Below, piece after piece: positions 63,212-64,000 of a stretch of 64,000 bases of DNA. The DNA comes from Phycisphaerae bacterium RAS2 (GTDB taxonomy: Bacteria; Planctomycetota; Phycisphaerae; UBA1845; UTPLA1). The stretch lies in NCBI GenBank assembly GCA_007753915.1, contig CP036352.1:434001-498000 (forward strand), read 5' to 3'. The position numbers were made by a program, and so were the translations under genes. Under the pieces are notes generated by a model, which searched no databases, had not been told where the DNA came from, and saw only the letters and a list, made by a program, of their open reading frames with translations. Each line of letters starts with the position of its first letter. The first letter of the stretch is position 1.

Positions 63212-63511
63212 TTACTTCTCTAGAATCGCCAGCACGTCGCTCTCGCGAATGACGGTGTACTTCCTGCCGCTCACGGTTACTTCCGTGCCGGAGTACTTAC
63301 CGTAGTACACGTCGTCGCCGACGCGGACCGACAACGGACCGCGGTTTCCGCTGTCCAGCAGCTTGCCCGGACCGACCGCCAGCACCTTGCCGCGCGTCGG
63401 CTTTTCCTTGGCGTTGTCGGGCAGAACGATGCCGCCTGCCGTGCGCTCCTCGGCCTCATGTTGTTCAACCACGATGCGATCATCCAACGGCTTGATGTTG
63501 ATGCGTCCCAT
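63212..63511 (-). CDS. groES: Co-chaperonin GroES
   Basis: 99 residues: [20 protein letters not shown], mobile loop [20 protein letters not shown], roof-forming part [20 protein letters not shown] is 8 nt before the ATG at 63511. Caps GroEL rings. Lies between the two groEL copies. No CIRCE (TTAGCACTC/GAGTGCTAA) element is seen upstream. Confidence 0.96.
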   Translation of the reverse strand: MGRINIKPLDDRIVVEQHEAEERTAGGIVLPDNAKEKPTRGKVLAVGPGKLLDSGNRGPLSVRVGDDVYYGKYSGTEVTVSGRKYTVIRESDVLAILEK

Positions 63512-63629
63512 GTCTGTCACTCCTAAGAGGTTGTTCGTTCGTCAGGCGCTTGGCGCCGGTTCGTTCCTGTTTGATTGCGTCGTCGGGTTCGATCGCTTGC
63601 GCGATCGGCTCTTTGGTTCGGCGTGCGGA

Positions 63630-64000
63630 TTACATCATCCCGCCCATGCCACCCATTCCACCCATTCCCATTCCGCCCATGCCACCCATCTCGTCGTCGT
63701 CGTGGCCATGGCCGGCGTGGCCGTCGCCGCCGTCGGCCTTGGGCTTCTCGGTGATGCAGCAGTCGGTTGAGAGCAGGATGCGTGCGACGCTCGATGCATT
63801 TTGCAGGGCGGCGCGGACGACCTTGGTCGGGTCGATGACGCCGTCCTTCACGAGATCGGTGTATTCGTCGGTGAGGGCGTTGTAGCCGAAGGCGCCGCTC
63901 TTCTGCTCGACGCGATGCACGACCACGCCCGGTTCGACGCCAGCGTTCTGCGCGATCGCCATAATCGGCGCGAGCAGCGCCCGGCGAATGACTTCCACGC
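63630..64000 (-). CDS. Chaperonin GroEL, second copy (C-terminal part)
   Basis: Cut by the right edge; about 123 C-terminal residues seen. NAGVEPGVVVHRVEQKSGAF, DLVKDGVIDPTKVVRAALQN, SVARILLSTDCCITEKPK, then a His/Asp-rich piece (HAGHGHDDDEMG) and repeated GGM to the end. This is the canonical-tail copy, with an added His-rich segment. The groES start lies 118 bp downstream. Confidence 0.95.
   Translation of the reverse strand, partial: VEVIRRALLAPIMAIAQNAGVEPGVVVHRVEQKSGAFGYNALTDEYTDLVKDGVIDPTKVVRAALQNASSVARILLSTDCCITEKPKADGGDGHAGHGHDDDEMGGMGGMGMGGMGGMGGMM

Noticed and set aside
63512-63629. CIRCE element before groES
   Set aside because: TTAGCACTC and GAGTGCTAA are not present; only small hairpins.

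Overview
The window looks like a chromosomal segment of a planctomycete, most likely a Phycisphaerae-like lineage (inference). The grounds are high GC, several large exported proteins with C-terminal dockerin-like tails (GDVNGD / GDMNCDGEVNG), thrombospondin-type-3 repeats with a Cys - hydrophobic - Arg tail, and membrane proteins carrying a CGYxL-x-G-(x)n-CPECG zinc ribbon. No rRNA, tRNA, CRISPR array, phage or insertion sequence was found.

Layout. 1-2.7 kb: the N-terminal part of a UvrD/PcrA-type helicase, a DUF4920 lipoprotein and a methyltransferase. 2.7-12.7 kb: four leftward secreted proteins, two of which share a dockerin-ended C-terminal module, one an ~805-residue repeat protein and one a TPR protein. 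13.1-20.2 kb: a split BadF/HgdB-type activase/dehydratase-like system, preceded by two copies of an inverted repeat that look like operators, with an NAD-epimerase on the opposite strand between the two genes. 20.3-30.9 kb: an acyl-carrier-like/membrane/zinc-ribbon fusion, a TSP3 protein and two tandem ~1,205-residue parallel beta-helix proteins. 31-38 kb: homologues of OleD, OleC and OleB (long-chain olefin synthesis) with a trypsin-like protease gene between OleC and OleB. 39-42 kb: a DUF444-SpoVR pair. 42.3-43.3 kb: a small cassette of two unrecognised genes. 43.4-51 kb: a dockerin protein with a pyroglutamyl-peptidase-like fold, a STAS/HATPase/STAS partner-switching operon, an S41 protease and an OB-fold/EEP nuclease-like protein. 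51.2-52 kb: a transcription unit with two nearly identical 36-residue peptides. 52-57 kb: accD, a carbamoyltransferase-SxtJ-DUF5989 trio and a DMT transporter. 57-64 kb: a chaperone region (groEL, groES, groEL, dnaJ, grpE, fmdB-like).

Most striking observations. (1) Tandem 36-aa hydrophobic, acidic peptides at 51.4-51.7 kb differ mostly at synonymous positions. They have their own promoter-like sequence, a hairpin over the second ribosome-binding site and a terminator. I recognise no family for them. (2) A 24-bp palindrome occurs five times; three copies lie inside genes, always in the same reading frame, adding an (A/S)DG(S/L)QSVG peptide. (3) Paired inverted repeats sit upstream of the dehydratase-like gene. 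(4) The beta-helix twins contain a ~500-residue stretch almost free of Lys and Arg.

All assignments come from reading the sequence and recalled family motifs; no database search was run.
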